A stretch of DNA of 64,000 nucleotides from Desulfobacteraceae bacterium (GCA_011389515.1 JAABUA010000001.1:1-64000), one strand, 5' to 3'. Positions 36,021-46,533 are shown, counted from the first letter of the stretch. Made by a program: numbers and translations. The notes: generated from the letters alone by a model not told the origin.

Positions 36021-36595
36021 TCTTCATGATCGACAACTACGATTCCTTTACATACAACCTGGTCCAGTATTTCCGGCAGCTTGGCGCGGACGTTCAGGTT
36101 TCAAGAAACGACGTCTTTGAGGTGTCCTCGCTGGACAACGATGAAATCGAAGGGATCGTTATTTCACCGGGGCCCGGTTCGCCCGAAAATGCAGGGCATT
36201 CCGTTGAAGTGATTCGCCGGTTTTCCGGGAAAAAGCCTTTATTGGGCGTATGCCTGGGGCACCAGGCCATTGCCGCTGCTTTTGGCGGAAGCATTGTGTC
36301 CGCTTCCCGGATCATGCATGGGAAAACATCCACCATAACCGCGGACGGAAAGACCATTTTCAACCGGATCAACAAACCCTTTGACGCGATGCGGTATCAC
36401 AGCCTGGCGGTTCTGGAAAAAAACCTGCCGGACTGTCTGGAAGTCTCGGCAAGGACGGAAGACGGGGAAATCATGGGGCTTAGGCACAAGATGCATATAA
36501 CGGAAGGAATCCAGTTTCATCCGGAATCGATCATGACGCCGGTGGGCAAACGGATTTTGCGAAATTTTTTGAGTCTGTGCGATAAATCACCTTAG
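36017..36595 (+). CDS. trpG: Anthranilate synthase component II (glutamine amidotransferase)
   Basis: 192 residues, class I amidotransferase. It has DNYDSFTYNL, the nucleophile Cys in GVCLGHQ, and the His/Glu pair in GIQFHPES. It supplies ammonia to TrpE. The ATGA overlap with trpE suggests translational coupling. Confidence 0.95.
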   Translation: MIFMIDNYDSFTYNLVQYFRQLGADVQVSRNDVFEVSSLDNDEIEGIVISPGPGSPENAGHSVEVIRRFSGKKPLLGVCLGHQAIAAAFGGSIVSASRIMHGKTSTITADGKTIFNRINKPFDAMRYHSLAVLEKNLPDCLEVSARTEDGEIMGLRHKMHITEGIQFHPESIMTPVGKRILRNFLSLCDKSP

Positions 36596-36694
36596 AGTTT
36601 CGGTAAAGCATTTTTACCGGCGTCGGGGTCGGGAAGGCGGACTTTCAGGACAGCGAAATCCAATCGATGACGCGGCAATAAAAAGGAGAATGCA

Positions 36695-37717
36695 GTGGGC
36701 GCATTTAAAGAGGGTCTTTACAAAATTTACAATCGTACGGATTTGACCGAATCCGAGATGTCGCAGATGCTCAGCGAGATTTTTTCGGGCGAACTCACCG
36801 ACGCGCAGATCGGGGCCTTCATGGGGGCGCTTTCCACCAAGGGGGAAACCTTTGAGGAGCTTGCGGGCGCAGCGCGGGCCATGCGAAAAAAAGCCATTCG
36901 CATAGAGACCGCAGGAACAGACGTAGTCGATACCTGCGGTACAGGCGGAGACGGCGCCAATACGTTCAATATCTCGACAACCACGGCTTTTGTCGTCGCC
37001 GGGTGCGGGGTAACCGTTGCCAAACACGGAAACCGTTCGGTGTCAAGCCAGTGCGGCAGCGCGGATCTTTTGGAAACCCTGGGCGTAAAGATCGATATCG
37101 ACCCGGAGATCGTCGAAGAAGCCATCGCCGAAATCGGCATCGGCTTCATGTTCGCCCCCCGTTTTCACGGGGCCATGAAATATGCCGCCAATGCCAGAAA
37201 ACAGATCGGGCTGCGGAGTATTTTCAACATGCTGGGGCCCCTTACCAATCCAGCTGCGGCAAACTGCCAGCTCCTGGGCGTCTTCGCACCGGAGCTGACC
37301 GAAATGTTCGCCTCTGCGCTCAAGCGTTTGGGCGCAAAACGGGCCATGGTGGTACACGGTCATGACGGACTCGATGAAATCTCCGTGTGCGCCCCCACCC
37401 GGGTATCGGAATTAAAGGACGGCCGGATATCCACCTATGACATATCTCCCGAGACGTTTTTCGGGCAAAGGGCAGCGCCCAAAGACATTGAAGGCGGCGG
37501 TCCTAAAATAAATGCTGAAATCACCAGGGCGATTCTGGCCGGGGAAAAAGGGGCAAAACGCGACGTGGTTTTGATCAATTCGGCTGCAGCCCTGGTGATT
37601 ATAGGGCGAGCGGAAAATATCGCCTCAGGTGTTAAAATAGCGGAAACATCCATTGACTCCGCTGCGGCAAAGGACAAACTCGAGGCGCTCATCGAATTCA
37701 CCCGGGAAAACGGGTAA
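36695..37717 (+). CDS. trpD: Anthranilate phosphoribosyltransferase
   Basis: 340 residues. It has the GTGGDG PRPP-binding motif (CGTGGDGANTFNIST), KHGNRSVSS and the NPA-containing LGPLTNPA block. It transfers phosphoribose from PRPP to anthranilate. The start is GTG 36695 with AAGGAG upstream. The 99-nt gap after trpG contains no gene. Confidence 0.94.
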   Translation: MGAFKEGLYKIYNRTDLTESEMSQMLSEIFSGELTDAQIGAFMGALSTKGETFEELAGAARAMRKKAIRIETAGTDVVDTCGTGGDGANTFNISTTTAFVVAGCGVTVAKHGNRSVSSQCGSADLLETLGVKIDIDPEIVEEAIAEIGIGFMFAPRFHGAMKYAANARKQIGLRSIFNMLGPLTNPAAANCQLLGVFAPELTEMFASALKRLGAKRAMVVHGHDGLDEISVCAPTRVSELKDGRISTYDISPETFFGQRAAPKDIEGGGPKINAEITRAILAGEKGAKRDVVLINSAAALVIIGRAENIASGVKIAETSIDSAAAKDKLEALIEFTRENG

Positions 37718-37748
37718 TGCAGACAATGAAAACCACCAGACAACAATC

Positions 37749-38534
37749 ATGAATTTTTTACAAAGCATTCTGGAGACCAAAAGTATACAGGTGGCGGCGG
37801 CAATGAAGGCCCTGCCTTTGGGCAAAGTACAGAAAGCGGCTGCGGCAAGGACGGATTTCCGCGATTTTGCAGGTCCGCTGATGCACGTTGAAAAAGGCCG
37901 CGTCAATATCATCGCCGAGATCAAGCGCGCCTCGCCATCAAAAGGCACGATCCGGGCGGATGCTGATGCCACAGTCTTTGCACAAGCCTATGAAAGGGGC
38001 GGCGCTGCCGCGATTTCGGTATTGACGGAGACCGAATATTTCAAAGGAAGCGTCGAAGACTTGCAGGCCGCACGAAACGCTCAAGGGCTGCCGGTTTTGC
38101 GCAAGGATTTCATCATATCCGAATACCAGGTATACGAATCTGCCGCTATCGGGGCGGATGCGATTTTACTGATTGTCCGGATTCTCGATGAAAAAAGCCT
38201 TGGTCGGTACCTGTCTCTTGCGGGGGATCTCGGAATGTCCGTGCTGGTGGAAGTGTTTGCCGAAGAGGAACTAAAAGCGGCGGCAAAGGCCGGTGCGCGG
38301 CTGATCGGTATCAACAACCGCAACCTGGATTCGTTTGATACGGATATTACGCGGGCGGCGCGGATGGCAGCACAGCTTGGCAAAAACATGGTGTCCGTAT
38401 CTGCCAGCGGGGTCTCCGGCAGGCAAGACATCGAAGACGGCTTGCGAACGGGGATTCATAACTTCCTTGTGGGCGAAAGCATTATGCGGGCGACACATCC
38501 GGAATCGTTTCTGCGCTCCTTGATGGAAAGCTGA
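37749..38534 (+). CDS. trpC: Indole-3-glycerol phosphate synthase
   Basis: 261 residues, TIM barrel. AEIKRASPSKG, VLTETEYFKGS, LRKDFIISEYQVYE and INNRNLDSFDTD are diagnostic; it is unfused from TrpF. It converts CdRP to indole-glycerol phosphate. The ATG at 37749 has a weak ribosome-binding site; a frame extension upstream to 37653 would overlap trpD. Confidence 0.94.
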   Translation: MNFLQSILETKSIQVAAAMKALPLGKVQKAAAARTDFRDFAGPLMHVEKGRVNIIAEIKRASPSKGTIRADADATVFAQAYERGGAAAISVLTETEYFKGSVEDLQAARNAQGLPVLRKDFIISEYQVYESAAIGADAILLIVRILDEKSLGRYLSLAGDLGMSVLVEVFAEEELKAAAKAGARLIGINNRNLDSFDTDITRAARMAAQLGKNMVSVSASGVSGRQDIEDGLRTGIHNFLVGESIMRATHPESFLRSLMES

Positions 38535-38624
38535 GCGAAACGGCTTTTTTGTTTTGTCGCTTTTTTCGACGCCGGGTTCAAATTGAAATTGAAACAACCG
38601 GATGGACAAAGGAATGAGAAATTC

Positions 38625-39314
38625 ATGAGCGCACCGGGTTGGACGACAAATGATTTTTCCGCGCCGCGAATAAAAATATGCGGGATAACTGTGGTGGAGG
38701 ACGCACTGGCCTGCGCGTCCTTGGGGGCGGATGCGGTGGGTCTGGTTTTTTATCCGAAAAGCCCACGGTACGTGGATATCCAGAGGGCTTCAGACATCTG
38801 TTCGGCAGTGCGGGAAGGAATATCAAAAATCGGTGTGTTTGTCGATGAAACGTATGATTTGATAATGGAAAAGGTACATTACTGCGGCCTGACCGGGGTT
38901 CAGCTCCACGGGAAGGAAACCCCGGAATTGGCCGAAAGGGTAAGGGGTGAAGGGCTGGCGGTGATAAAAGCCCTGTATACCAACAAGGCCCCACACCTGG
39001 GGCAGGCGGAAAACTTTCCCGGCGCGGCGTTTCTGGTGGAATGCGCCGGGGGGACGCTGCCAGGGGGAAACGCCCTTTCCTGGGACTGGGGATCGGTAAG
39101 GAATTTCGGCGAAAAATTTCCGATGATTCTGGCCGGAGGCTTGTCCCCGGAGAATGTTGCAGAGGCATTGGCTGCGGCCAGGCCCGGTGCGGTCGATGTG
39201 AGCTCGGGCGTCGAAGCCGCGCCGGGAAAAAAGGATTACCATAAAATCAAAGATTTCATACATGCCGTACATTCGCTGACGTGTACGCAAAACAAGGGGA
39301 GGATTTTTGGATGA
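38625..39314 (+). CDS. trpF: Phosphoribosylanthranilate isomerase
   Basis: 229 residues, TIM barrel. It has [20 protein letters not shown], the FYPKSPRYV block, GVQLHGKE and [10 protein letters not shown]. It performs the Amadori rearrangement of PRA to CdRP. The ATG 38625 was chosen as the first in-frame start close to the KICG motif. It overlaps trpB by 4 nt. Confidence 0.93.
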   Translation: MSAPGWTTNDFSAPRIKICGITVVEDALACASLGADAVGLVFYPKSPRYVDIQRASDICSAVREGISKIGVFVDETYDLIMEKVHYCGLTGVQLHGKETPELAERVRGEGLAVIKALYTNKAPHLGQAENFPGAAFLVECAGGTLPGGNALSWDWGSVRNFGEKFPMILAGGLSPENVAEALAAARPGAVDVSSGVEAAPGKKDYHKIKDFIHAVHSLTCTQNKGRIFG

Positions 39315-40519
39315 CACAGGAACAATACCGGCAATATCCGGACGAAAAAGGGCATTTCGGACCATACGGCGGGCGATACGTAGCCGAAACCCTCATGCCC
39401 GCCCTGCTGGAGCTGGAAGCGGCGTTTAATCGTTTTGTGCCGGATTCCGAATTTCAAGCGGAGCTCAGGGTCATGTTACACACCTATGCGGGACGGCCCA
39501 CGCCGCTTTACTGCGCGAGGCGATTGTCCGACAAGCTGGGGGGCGCAGCTATTTACCTGAAGCGGGAAGACCTCCTTCACACCGGGGCGCACAAAATCAA
39601 CAACACCCTGGGACAAGCCCTTTTGGCAAAAAAAATGGGCAAGACCAAGATCATCGCGGAAACCGGGGCCGGTCAGCACGGTGTGGCAACCGCCACGGCC
39701 GCTGCCTATTTCGGCATGGAATGCAAGGTCTTCATGGGGGTTGAGGATATCCGGCGGCAGGCGCCCAACGTTAAGCGGATGGAACTGTTGGGGGCGACTG
39801 TCGAACCGGTGGCATCCGGCACCGGAACCTTAAAGGATGCCATGAACGAGGCCATGCGCTACTGGGTGTCGGCCATTCGGGACACGTTTTACGTGATCGG
39901 TTCGGTAGCGGGACCGCACCCCTATCCCACCATGGTGAGGGTTTTCCAGAAAATCATTGGAGAAGAGGCAAGGGCTCAGGTAATGGAAACGTGCGGGCGT
40001 CTGCCGGACCTTCTGATTGCCTGCGTGGGAGGCGGGAGCAACGCCATGGGACTGTTTTACCCGTTTTTGAATGATGATGTGGCGATAATGGGGGTCGAAG
40101 CGGCCGGAAAAGGAGTCGAAACCGGCAAGCATGCCGCCACGCTGACGGCAGGGACGACCGGGGTGCTTCACGGGTCCAAATCCTACCTCCTCCAGGACGA
40201 ATGCGGCCAGATCCGGGAAGCGCACTCCATATCCGCAGGACTGGATTACCCGGGCGTCGGGCCGGAGCACGCCCTGCTCAAGGATCTCGGCCGAATCACG
40301 TACATGTCCGTCAAAGATGATGAAGCGCTCAAAGCCTTTGAAACGCTTTGCCGGGTAGAGGGAATCATTCCCGCCCTTGAAAGCAGCCATGCCGTATATT
40401 GCGCCATGACAGAGGCAAAGAAGCGATCGACGGAGGACATCATCATGGTGAACCTCTCCGGCAGGGGGGACAAGGACCTTGGCATCGTTGCGGGAGTTGA
40501 CGAAATAAAAGCAAAATGA
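39311..40519 (+). CDS. trpB: Tryptophan synthase beta subunit
   Basis: 402 residues. The PLP lysine lies in [11 protein letters not shown], and [13 protein letters not shown]-like ([14 protein letters not shown]) and GGGSNAMG glycine-rich phosphate-binding motifs are clear; this is the TrpB1 class. It condenses indole and serine. The ATGA overlap with trpF couples translation. Confidence 0.96.
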   Translation: MTQEQYRQYPDEKGHFGPYGGRYVAETLMPALLELEAAFNRFVPDSEFQAELRVMLHTYAGRPTPLYCARRLSDKLGGAAIYLKREDLLHTGAHKINNTLGQALLAKKMGKTKIIAETGAGQHGVATATAAAYFGMECKVFMGVEDIRRQAPNVKRMELLGATVEPVASGTGTLKDAMNEAMRYWVSAIRDTFYVIGSVAGPHPYPTMVRVFQKIIGEEARAQVMETCGRLPDLLIACVGGGSNAMGLFYPFLNDDVAIMGVEAAGKGVETGKHAATLTAGTTGVLHGSKSYLLQDECGQIREAHSISAGLDYPGVGPEHALLKDLGRITYMSVKDDEALKAFETLCRVEGIIPALESSHAVYCAMTEAKKRSTEDIIMVNLSGRGDKDLGIVAGVDEIKAK

Positions 40520-40534
40520 AAGGCGAAAGTACAC

Positions 40535-41335
40535 ATGACGCGTATTGAAAAAACATTTGACCGGCTGGCTGCCGCCAATGAAAAGGCGCTGGTGGGGTTC
40601 ATCACCGCGGGTGATCCGGATACGGCGAAATCATTTGAAATTATCTCTTCAATGATTGACAACGGCGTGGATGTTCTGGAACTGGGAGTGCCGTTTTCCG
40701 ATCCCACGGCAGACGGGCCGGTCATCCAGCGGTCATCGGCAAGGGCGATCAAAAGCAAAATGACCCTGGGGAAAGCAAAGGAGATGGTCGGGTCGATCCG
40801 AAAGAAGTATCCGGATACGCCCGTGATCGTGTTTTCATACTACAACCCCATATATGCATACGGCATTGAAAATTTCTACGGCGATTTTGTTTCGGCCGGC
40901 GCGGACGGCGTGCTGGTGGTGGACCTGCCTCCCGAGGAATCCGACGAAATGACCGGAAAGTGGACAGGCGATCCCCTGCCCCTGATCCGGCTTGTGGCGC
41001 CGACAACCCCGGATGATCGGATGAAGCACATTGCGGATGTTTCAGAAGGCTTTATCTACATGGTTTCCAAGACCGGGGTCACCGGCAGTGCGGGGCTGGA
41101 TGCGCAGGAATCGAGCGGCCAGGTGGCGCGGTTGAAGCAGATGACAAGGCTTCCGGTGTGTGTCGGTTTTGGCATCTCCACGCCTGCGGATGTGGCGGAC
41201 ATGGCAAGGGTGGCGGACGGTGTGGTAATCGGAAGCGCGTTTGAGCGAACCATCGAGAACAACATAGAGGATCCGGACCTGGCCGGAATCATCGGTAGGC
41301 AGACCGCCGGTTACAAGGCTGCCACGCGGATGTGA
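40535..41335 (+). CDS. trpA: Tryptophan synthase alpha subunit
   Basis: 266 residues. The catalytic Glu is in DVLELGVPFSDP, the catalytic Asp in the FSYYNPIYAYG-adjacent region, with VVDLPPEES and VGFGIST. It cleaves indole-glycerol phosphate to indole. It ends the operon, 9 nt before the convergent dehydrogenase gene's stop. Confidence 0.95.
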   Translation: MTRIEKTFDRLAAANEKALVGFITAGDPDTAKSFEIISSMIDNGVDVLELGVPFSDPTADGPVIQRSSARAIKSKMTLGKAKEMVGSIRKKYPDTPVIVFSYYNPIYAYGIENFYGDFVSAGADGVLVVDLPPEESDEMTGKWTGDPLPLIRLVAPTTPDDRMKHIADVSEGFIYMVSKTGVTGSAGLDAQESSGQVARLKQMTRLPVCVGFGISTPADVADMARVADGVVIGSAFERTIENNIEDPDLAGIIGRQTAGYKAATRM

Positions 41336-41344
41336 GTTTCCCTT

Positions 41345-42631
41345 TTACAACCGCCAGAAGTGAATGCCGTTCCGGTTTACGGTATGGGGGTCGAGCATCC
41401 CTTTTACATCGATAATGCAGCCGTTTTCCTTGAGCATGCCCTTGAAATCACCGATGTCCATCTGCCGGTAGGCGTCGTGGGCGACCGCAAGGATCACGGC
41501 GTCAAGGCCCCCAAGATCGGACAGGTCGCACAGGGAGATGCCGTAAATATCCCGGGCGGATGCAGGGTCTGCAAGCGGATCATGAACAAGGGGGTCGATG
41601 CCGTAGTTGTGAAGCTCTTCGATAATATCAACGACGCGGGTGTTTCGGGTATCGGCACAGTTTTCCTTGAACGTAAGCCCGAAAATGGCGACCCTCGCAT
41701 CCCGGATATTGATATGCGCACTGCACATGAGCTTTATGGCCTTTTCAGCGATAAATTTGCCCATATTGTCGTTGATCCTTCGGCCGGCAAGGATCACCTG
41801 GGGATGGTATCCCAGGGTTTCCGCCTTGTAGGTCAGGTAATAGGGGTCCACGCCGATGCAGTGGCCACCGACCAGGCCGGGGCGAAACGGCAGAAAATTC
41901 CATTTTGAACCGGCCGCGGTAAGCACGTTCTGGGTATCGATGCCCAGCTTGTCGAATATCAGCGCAAGCTCGTTCATCAGCGCGATATTAAGATCCCGCT
42001 GCGTGTTTTCGATGACCTTTGCAGCCTCGGCTTCTTTGATGGTTGCGGTCCGGCACACGCCGGCATCCACGATCGTATCATAGAGTTCCGCCACCTTTTC
42101 AAGCGTCTCCGGGGTGTCGCCCGCCACCACCTTTATGATCGTCTGGAGGGTATGTTCATTGTCTCCGGGATTGATGCGCTCCGGAGAATATCCCACGAAA
42201 AAATCCTTTTTCCATGTGAACCCCGAACGCTTTTCCAGGATGGGAACGCAGACCTCTTCGGTCAGGCCCGGGTATACCGTGGACTCGAATATGACGGTGG
42301 CCCCTTTTTTCATATATCGGCCTGCGGTTTCCGTGGCCGATGTGAGCGGACCTAAGTCTGGCTGGCGGGCAATGTCAATGGGGGTCGGGGTGGCCACGAT
42401 GATGAATTCGGCTTCGGAAATACCTTCCGGTTTGCCGGAAAATGTCAGTCTGGCAGCGGATTTGATCTCGTCCCCGGTCAACTCGCCCATGGGATCTTCG
42501 CCTCGCCGAAAGCTTTCGATAAGATCCTGCTTTATATCAAAGCCGATGGTGGCAAAATGACGACCGAATGCCACCGCCAGGGGTAGCCCCACATACCCGA
42601 GCCCGATTACGGCAATTGTGGTGTTTTTCAT
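41345..42631 (-). CDS. UDP-N-acetylhexosamine 6-dehydrogenase (TviB/WbpA-like)
   Basis: 428 residues. It has the NAD-binding IAVIGLGYVGLPLAVAFG, the VATPTPID block, the STVYPG motif and a catalytic Cys in PGLVGGHCIGVDPYYL. The wide TviB-type family oxidises UDP-GlcNAc or UDP-GalNAc to uronic acids for surface polysaccharide. It lies just downstream of the sulfate-activation genes, on the same strand. Confidence 0.88.
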   Translation of the reverse strand: MKNTTIAVIGLGYVGLPLAVAFGRHFATIGFDIKQDLIESFRRGEDPMGELTGDEIKSAARLTFSGKPEGISEAEFIIVATPTPIDIARQPDLGPLTSATETAGRYMKKGATVIFESTVYPGLTEEVCVPILEKRSGFTWKKDFFVGYSPERINPGDNEHTLQTIIKVVAGDTPETLEKVAELYDTIVDAGVCRTATIKEAEAAKVIENTQRDLNIALMNELALIFDKLGIDTQNVLTAAGSKWNFLPFRPGLVGGHCIGVDPYYLTYKAETLGYHPQVILAGRRINDNMGKFIAEKAIKLMCSAHINIRDARVAIFGLTFKENCADTRNTRVVDIIEELHNYGIDPLVHDPLADPASARDIYGISLCDLSDLGGLDAVILAVAHDAYRQMDIGDFKGMLKENGCIIDVKGMLDPHTVNRNGIHFWRL

Positions 42632-42689
42632 AGGTTCCGCTCTTAAAGGTGTCTGTTAAAAACGGCCTCCCCGATCGTATCGCCGCCCT

Positions 42690-44402
42690 TTAAATATACC
42701 CCCCATTGCTCAAGAACAGCATGATCTCCTGTGCGGCTTCCCCAGGGGTCATATTGGTCGTGTCGATGCTGAGCTCCGGGCTGGAGGGAATTTCGTAGGG
42801 ATCGTCAACGCCGGTGAATCCGGTGATAAGCCCGGCCCGGGCCTTGGCATACATGCCCTTTCGATCGCGCTTTTCGCATTCCTCGATGGGGGTTGCCACG
42901 TGAATCTCGACAAATCCCCCATAGGCCTCGATGACGCTGCGGATTTCCCGCCTCGTATGCTCATAGGGTGCGATGGGGGCGCAAATGGCAACACCCCGGT
43001 TCTTGGTAATCTCGCTTGCCACGAAGCCGATACGGAGAACATTGATATCCCGGTGCTCCCGGGAAAAGGAAAGTTCGGCGGAGAGATTTCTGCGAACGAT
43101 ATCGCCGTCAAGCAACGTCACCGGACGGTCGCCGATTTCCAGGAACTTTGAGTAGAGCACCTGGGCGATGGTCGACTTGCCGGCCCCGGAAAGTCCGGTG
43201 AGAAACAGGGTAAACCCCTGCATTCCCGGAGGGGGATAGGCCTTTTGCAGTTCTTCGGTCACCTCCGGAAAAACCGCCCATTCGGGAATGTTTTTCCCCT
43301 CGCGAATGCGCCTTCTGATGTCCGATCCGCTAAGGGAGATTGTCTGGGTGCCGGGCAGCACCTGGTCTGCACACCGGTATTCATCTTCGAACGGAAGATA
43401 TACCATTTCCTCAAAGGGGAGAATCTCGATGCCGATCTCCAGGGCATACTCGCTTGCAAAGGCTTTTGCCCGGGCAACCGGGTAAAAAGGTTTACCGTTG
43501 CTGTCAGACCCCGGGCTTGCGTGGTCATGGCCCACAATAAAATGCGTGCATCCGTAATTTTTCGCGATAATGGCATCGAAAACGGCGTCTCTTGGTCCTG
43601 CCATGCGGACGGCCAGCGGCAGCAGGGTCAGCATGCAGGAGTCGGGCGGATAATGTCTTGCCACCTTCCGGTTGCATCGAACCCGTATGAAATGATCAAA
43701 GTCGTCTTTCTTGGTCATGCCAACCACCGACATGAGCAGCAGGTTGGCTTTTGCAAGGCGCATGGCCTTAATGGTCATTTCAAACTGCGGGCGATACAGG
43801 GGATTGCGGGTCTGAAAACCGACAACCCGCTGCCATCCAAGCTTCCGGTACCCCGCCCGGACGTCTTCGGGGTGAAGGCGGATCTGCTTGAAATCGAAAT
43901 GGATGGGCAGATTGACGGCCTCGATGGGGCCGCCGATGTAATAGTCGCCGGATTTTTTATACAGGAAATGGGCTCCCGGATGTGAAAGATCCCGGGTATT
44001 GTAGATCATGTCCGCTTCTTTTTCGCGGTTTATCTGCCATATGTCCTCCACGTGCATCACGGCCAAAAGAAACCCTTCAGGGTCGCGGAGGGCGACCGAC
44101 TGCCCGACTTCAAGGTGCTCCGCAAGAGTGGCGGGAATGTCCAGGCAGACGGGAACCGGCCAAAGCGTGTTGTCTTGGAGCCGCATCCGGTCCAGGACGG
44201 ATTCATAGTCGGACCGCACCATAAAACCTTTGAGCGGAGAAAATGCACCAATGGCGAGCAGTTCCAGGTCGCAGAGATTGCGCTCGTTTAAGATCACATC
44301 CTGCAAATTCATGGTGATGTCCTTGAGGAGCGCGCCGCGCTGCTCATCGACCATGAGATTCACAAGTGAACCGCCGTGCGCCTCAAATGGGATATCGGTC
44401 AT
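42690..44402 (-). CDS. Sat-like / APS kinase (CysC) fusion with altered sulfurylase site
   Basis: 570 residues. Residues 1 to about 385 are ATP-sulfurylase-like, 395-570 APS kinase. The kinase is intact: LTGLSGAGKST, LLDGDIVRRNLS, GMYAKARAG and FTGVDDPYE. In the sulfurylase domain the motif that is normally QTRNPxHxxH reads QTRNPLYRPQ (197-206), so both active-site histidines are replaced (Tyr203, Gln206); the later GRDHAG motif reads GHDHAS. The first domain may be inactive or have a changed reaction, while the kinase makes PAPS. It starts 1 nt after the cysQ stop. Confidence 0.88.
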   Translation of the reverse strand: MTDIPFEAHGGSLVNLMVDEQRGALLKDITMNLQDVILNERNLCDLELLAIGAFSPLKGFMVRSDYESVLDRMRLQDNTLWPVPVCLDIPATLAEHLEVGQSVALRDPEGFLLAVMHVEDIWQINREKEADMIYNTRDLSHPGAHFLYKKSGDYYIGGPIEAVNLPIHFDFKQIRLHPEDVRAGYRKLGWQRVVGFQTRNPLYRPQFEMTIKAMRLAKANLLLMSVVGMTKKDDFDHFIRVRCNRKVARHYPPDSCMLTLLPLAVRMAGPRDAVFDAIIAKNYGCTHFIVGHDHASPGSDSNGKPFYPVARAKAFASEYALEIGIEILPFEEMVYLPFEDEYRCADQVLPGTQTISLSGSDIRRRIREGKNIPEWAVFPEVTEELQKAYPPPGMQGFTLFLTGLSGAGKSTIAQVLYSKFLEIGDRPVTLLDGDIVRRNLSAELSFSREHRDINVLRIGFVASEITKNRGVAICAPIAPYEHTRREIRSVIEAYGGFVEIHVATPIEECEKRDRKGMYAKARAGLITGFTGVDDPYEIPSSPELSIDTTNMTPGEAAQEIMLFLSNGGYI

Positions 44403-44403
44403 A

Positions 44404-45228
44404 TCAGGTTCTTTCCACAATAAACCATGGGTTTTTTAAATCCGGCTTGTTGTATGTCAGCGGCGTCCGGTCGTGATACTCATGAACCAAGGCGCCGGCC
44501 TTCTCAGCAATGATCTGTCCCGCTGCCGTATCCCATTCCATGGTGGGCCCCATGCGCGGGTAGACATCCGCGAAACCCTCGGCAATCCGGCAGAATTTAA
44601 GGGAACTGCCCGCGGAAATGAAATCAACCTCCCCGTGAAGCCTTTTCTTTTCCTCAACAAATAGAGCCAGCTCCGGCGTGGCATGAGACCGGCTCCCCAT
44701 GACCGTATACGGTCTTTTGGTATTTTTTTCAAGGGGCAGTTTTTGTGCCACGTCACCAAGCACCGGGAAACGGCCTTCCCACCCGGGAGGCATTTCCTGC
44801 CGCAGGACGGAAAAAGAGCCCAGGTCCTCTGCCGCAAAATAAAGCATGCCGGTTACGGGCACGTAGATTACGCCAAGGATCGGGCGCCGGTTTTCAACGA
44901 GTGCGATGTTAACGGTGAATTCTCCGTTTTTTTTCACGAACTCCTTTGTGCCGTCAAGGGGGTCCACGATCCACAGGAGGGACCATTTGCTGCGCTCATC
45001 AAAGGAGATCTCCCTCCCCTCTTCGCTCAGGACGGGAATTCCGGTTTTCTTCAGATCATGGGCAATGATGTCGTGGGATCGCCTGTCAGCAAGCGTCAGT
45101 GGGGAATGATCTGCTTTTTCTTCCACTTCGAAATCGGCGTTATAGACCGTAAGCGTTGCATCTCCGGCCGTAATCGCAGCGTTGATGACAATGGGGAGCA
45201 AATCAGCCGTATTATGAGGGATATTCAA
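44404..45228 (-). CDS. cysQ: 3'(2'),5'-bisphosphate nucleotidase
   Basis: About 274 residues, inositol-monophosphatase superfamily. It has EEGREISF, the metal-binding WIVDPLDGTKEFV and the C-terminal WDTAAGQIIAEKAGA. It hydrolyses PAP to AMP, the by-product of PAPS-dependent sulfation, which fits its neighbour CysC. The start is uncertain: TTG 45228 has AAGGAG 10 nt upstream, while a GTG at 45261 has no clear signal. Confidence 0.9.
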   Translation of the reverse strand: MNIPHNTADLLPIVINAAITAGDATLTVYNADFEVEEKADHSPLTLADRRSHDIIAHDLKKTGIPVLSEEGREISFDERSKWSLLWIVDPLDGTKEFVKKNGEFTVNIALVENRRPILGVIYVPVTGMLYFAAEDLGSFSVLRQEMPPGWEGRFPVLGDVAQKLPLEKNTKRPYTVMGSRSHATPELALFVEEKKRLHGEVDFISAGSSLKFCRIAEGFADVYPRMGPTMEWDTAAGQIIAEKAGALVHEYHDRTPLTYNKPDLKNPWFIVERT

Positions 45229-45295
45229 TGGTATGGGTCTCCTTGGTATTTTCTCCGGCACGACCCATCATCGGGTCCATCATCAAAAGGTCGCC

Positions 45296-46516
45296 TTAGA
45301 GCACCAATGCCTCTGATGCCATGGCCGCGACCGTGTCGACTTTGATTTCCAGTTTGTAGTGTTTGGACAATTCGCCCAGTTGCCGATGGCAGGAAAGGCA
45401 TGCCGTGGCAAGATGCGAAAGGCCCAGGGCCTTCATCTGCATGGCTTTCGGTTTTCCCGTGGTCATTCTTACCTTTGTGCTGTTGCTGTCCTGGATCATG
45501 CCGCCGCCGCCGCCGCAGCAAAGGGCGTCCTCGCGATTGGGGGAAAGCTCCACGACGCCTTCGCAGCACATGGCCAGAAGTTCCCGCGGGGCATCGTACA
45601 CGCCCGATTTCCTGGCAAGGTTGCATGGGTCATGGTATCCGACCTTGTAGGGATGCACGGTCGGATCGAATTTCAGGATCCCTTTTTTTGCATATTCAAG
45701 GGCAAGCTCCGGAATGCTGGTCACGGTAAAGTTCGGTTTCCTGCCGATAAGATCCTCCAACAGCACCTTGAGCACGTGATAGCCATGTCCGCACTCTGAT
45801 AGCACCAGGGTTTCGATGCCCAGTTTTTCCGCCGGCTCAACGACCATCAGCGCCATTTTCCTTGCGATCTCGTCTTTACCGACAAAATACCCCCAGTTGG
45901 TGACATCGGTATGCACGGACGAAAGGGTCCATGTTTCCTTCATTCCATAAAAAAGCTTTCCCATGGCGGTCAAGTGAAGCAGGTTCAGGCCCAGTTCCCG
46001 CGGATTGGGCAGGTAGAGAAATTTTGCCCCTTTTTTGTCATAGGCGATTTCCGCTTCGGGGTCATCCACGTAATCCACGAATTCCTCGCTGATCCATTCG
46101 ACGGTTTCAACAAAATCCTCTTTGGAAAAGGCATTAACATCGCCCAGTTCCAGCCGGTTTTTGATCCCCTTTTTCATGTCCCCGGAAATCAGGTCACCGG
46201 CAATATTGAGGCTTCTGGCCTTTCTGACCACCACGTCCATGGTGATGCCCATAGGGCAGGCCTCGGTGCATCGGTTGCAGAGCAGACAATCCCAGAGCAT
46301 GCCGCTGTCAACAAGCTGTTGTTCCAGTCCGAGCATGGCCATGCGGACGATCTGCCGGGGGATCGGTCCCTTGTGATCATCGACCGTTTCGTCGAACCAG
46401 GTGCACCGGGTGTTGCATGCCCCGCAAGTGAGGCATTCGGATATATTGTCGCCGGAGGGCATATGGTTGTGCATTTTACAAAGCGCGGCGTCTTGATTGA
46501 TAATGGCGTTTGTCAT
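45296..46516 (-). CDS. HdrD-like iron-sulfur oxidoreductase
   Basis: 406 residues. Two [4Fe-4S] ferredoxin motifs (CLTCGACNTRC and CLLCNRCTEACP) near the N-terminus are followed by two CCG-type domains (HDPCNLARKSG...CCGGGGG; CLSCHRQ). The arrangement is that of HdrD, GlpC and the DsrK/TmcB proteins of sulfate reducers. It would act as soluble or membrane-linked electron carrier. It starts 17 nt after the HdrA-like gene, hence one operon. The electron acceptor is unknown. Confidence 0.87.
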   Translation of the reverse strand: MTNAIINQDAALCKMHNHMPSGDNISECLTCGACNTRCTWFDETVDDHKGPIPRQIVRMAMLGLEQQLVDSGMLWDCLLCNRCTEACPMGITMDVVVRKARSLNIAGDLISGDMKKGIKNRLELGDVNAFSKEDFVETVEWISEEFVDYVDDPEAEIAYDKKGAKFLYLPNPRELGLNLLHLTAMGKLFYGMKETWTLSSVHTDVTNWGYFVGKDEIARKMALMVVEPAEKLGIETLVLSECGHGYHVLKVLLEDLIGRKPNFTVTSIPELALEYAKKGILKFDPTVHPYKVGYHDPCNLARKSGVYDAPRELLAMCCEGVVELSPNREDALCCGGGGGMIQDSNSTKVRMTTGKPKAMQMKALGLSHLATACLSCHRQLGELSKHYKLEIKVDTVAAMASEALVL

Positions 46517-46533
46517 TGTTCGATTCCTTTTGC

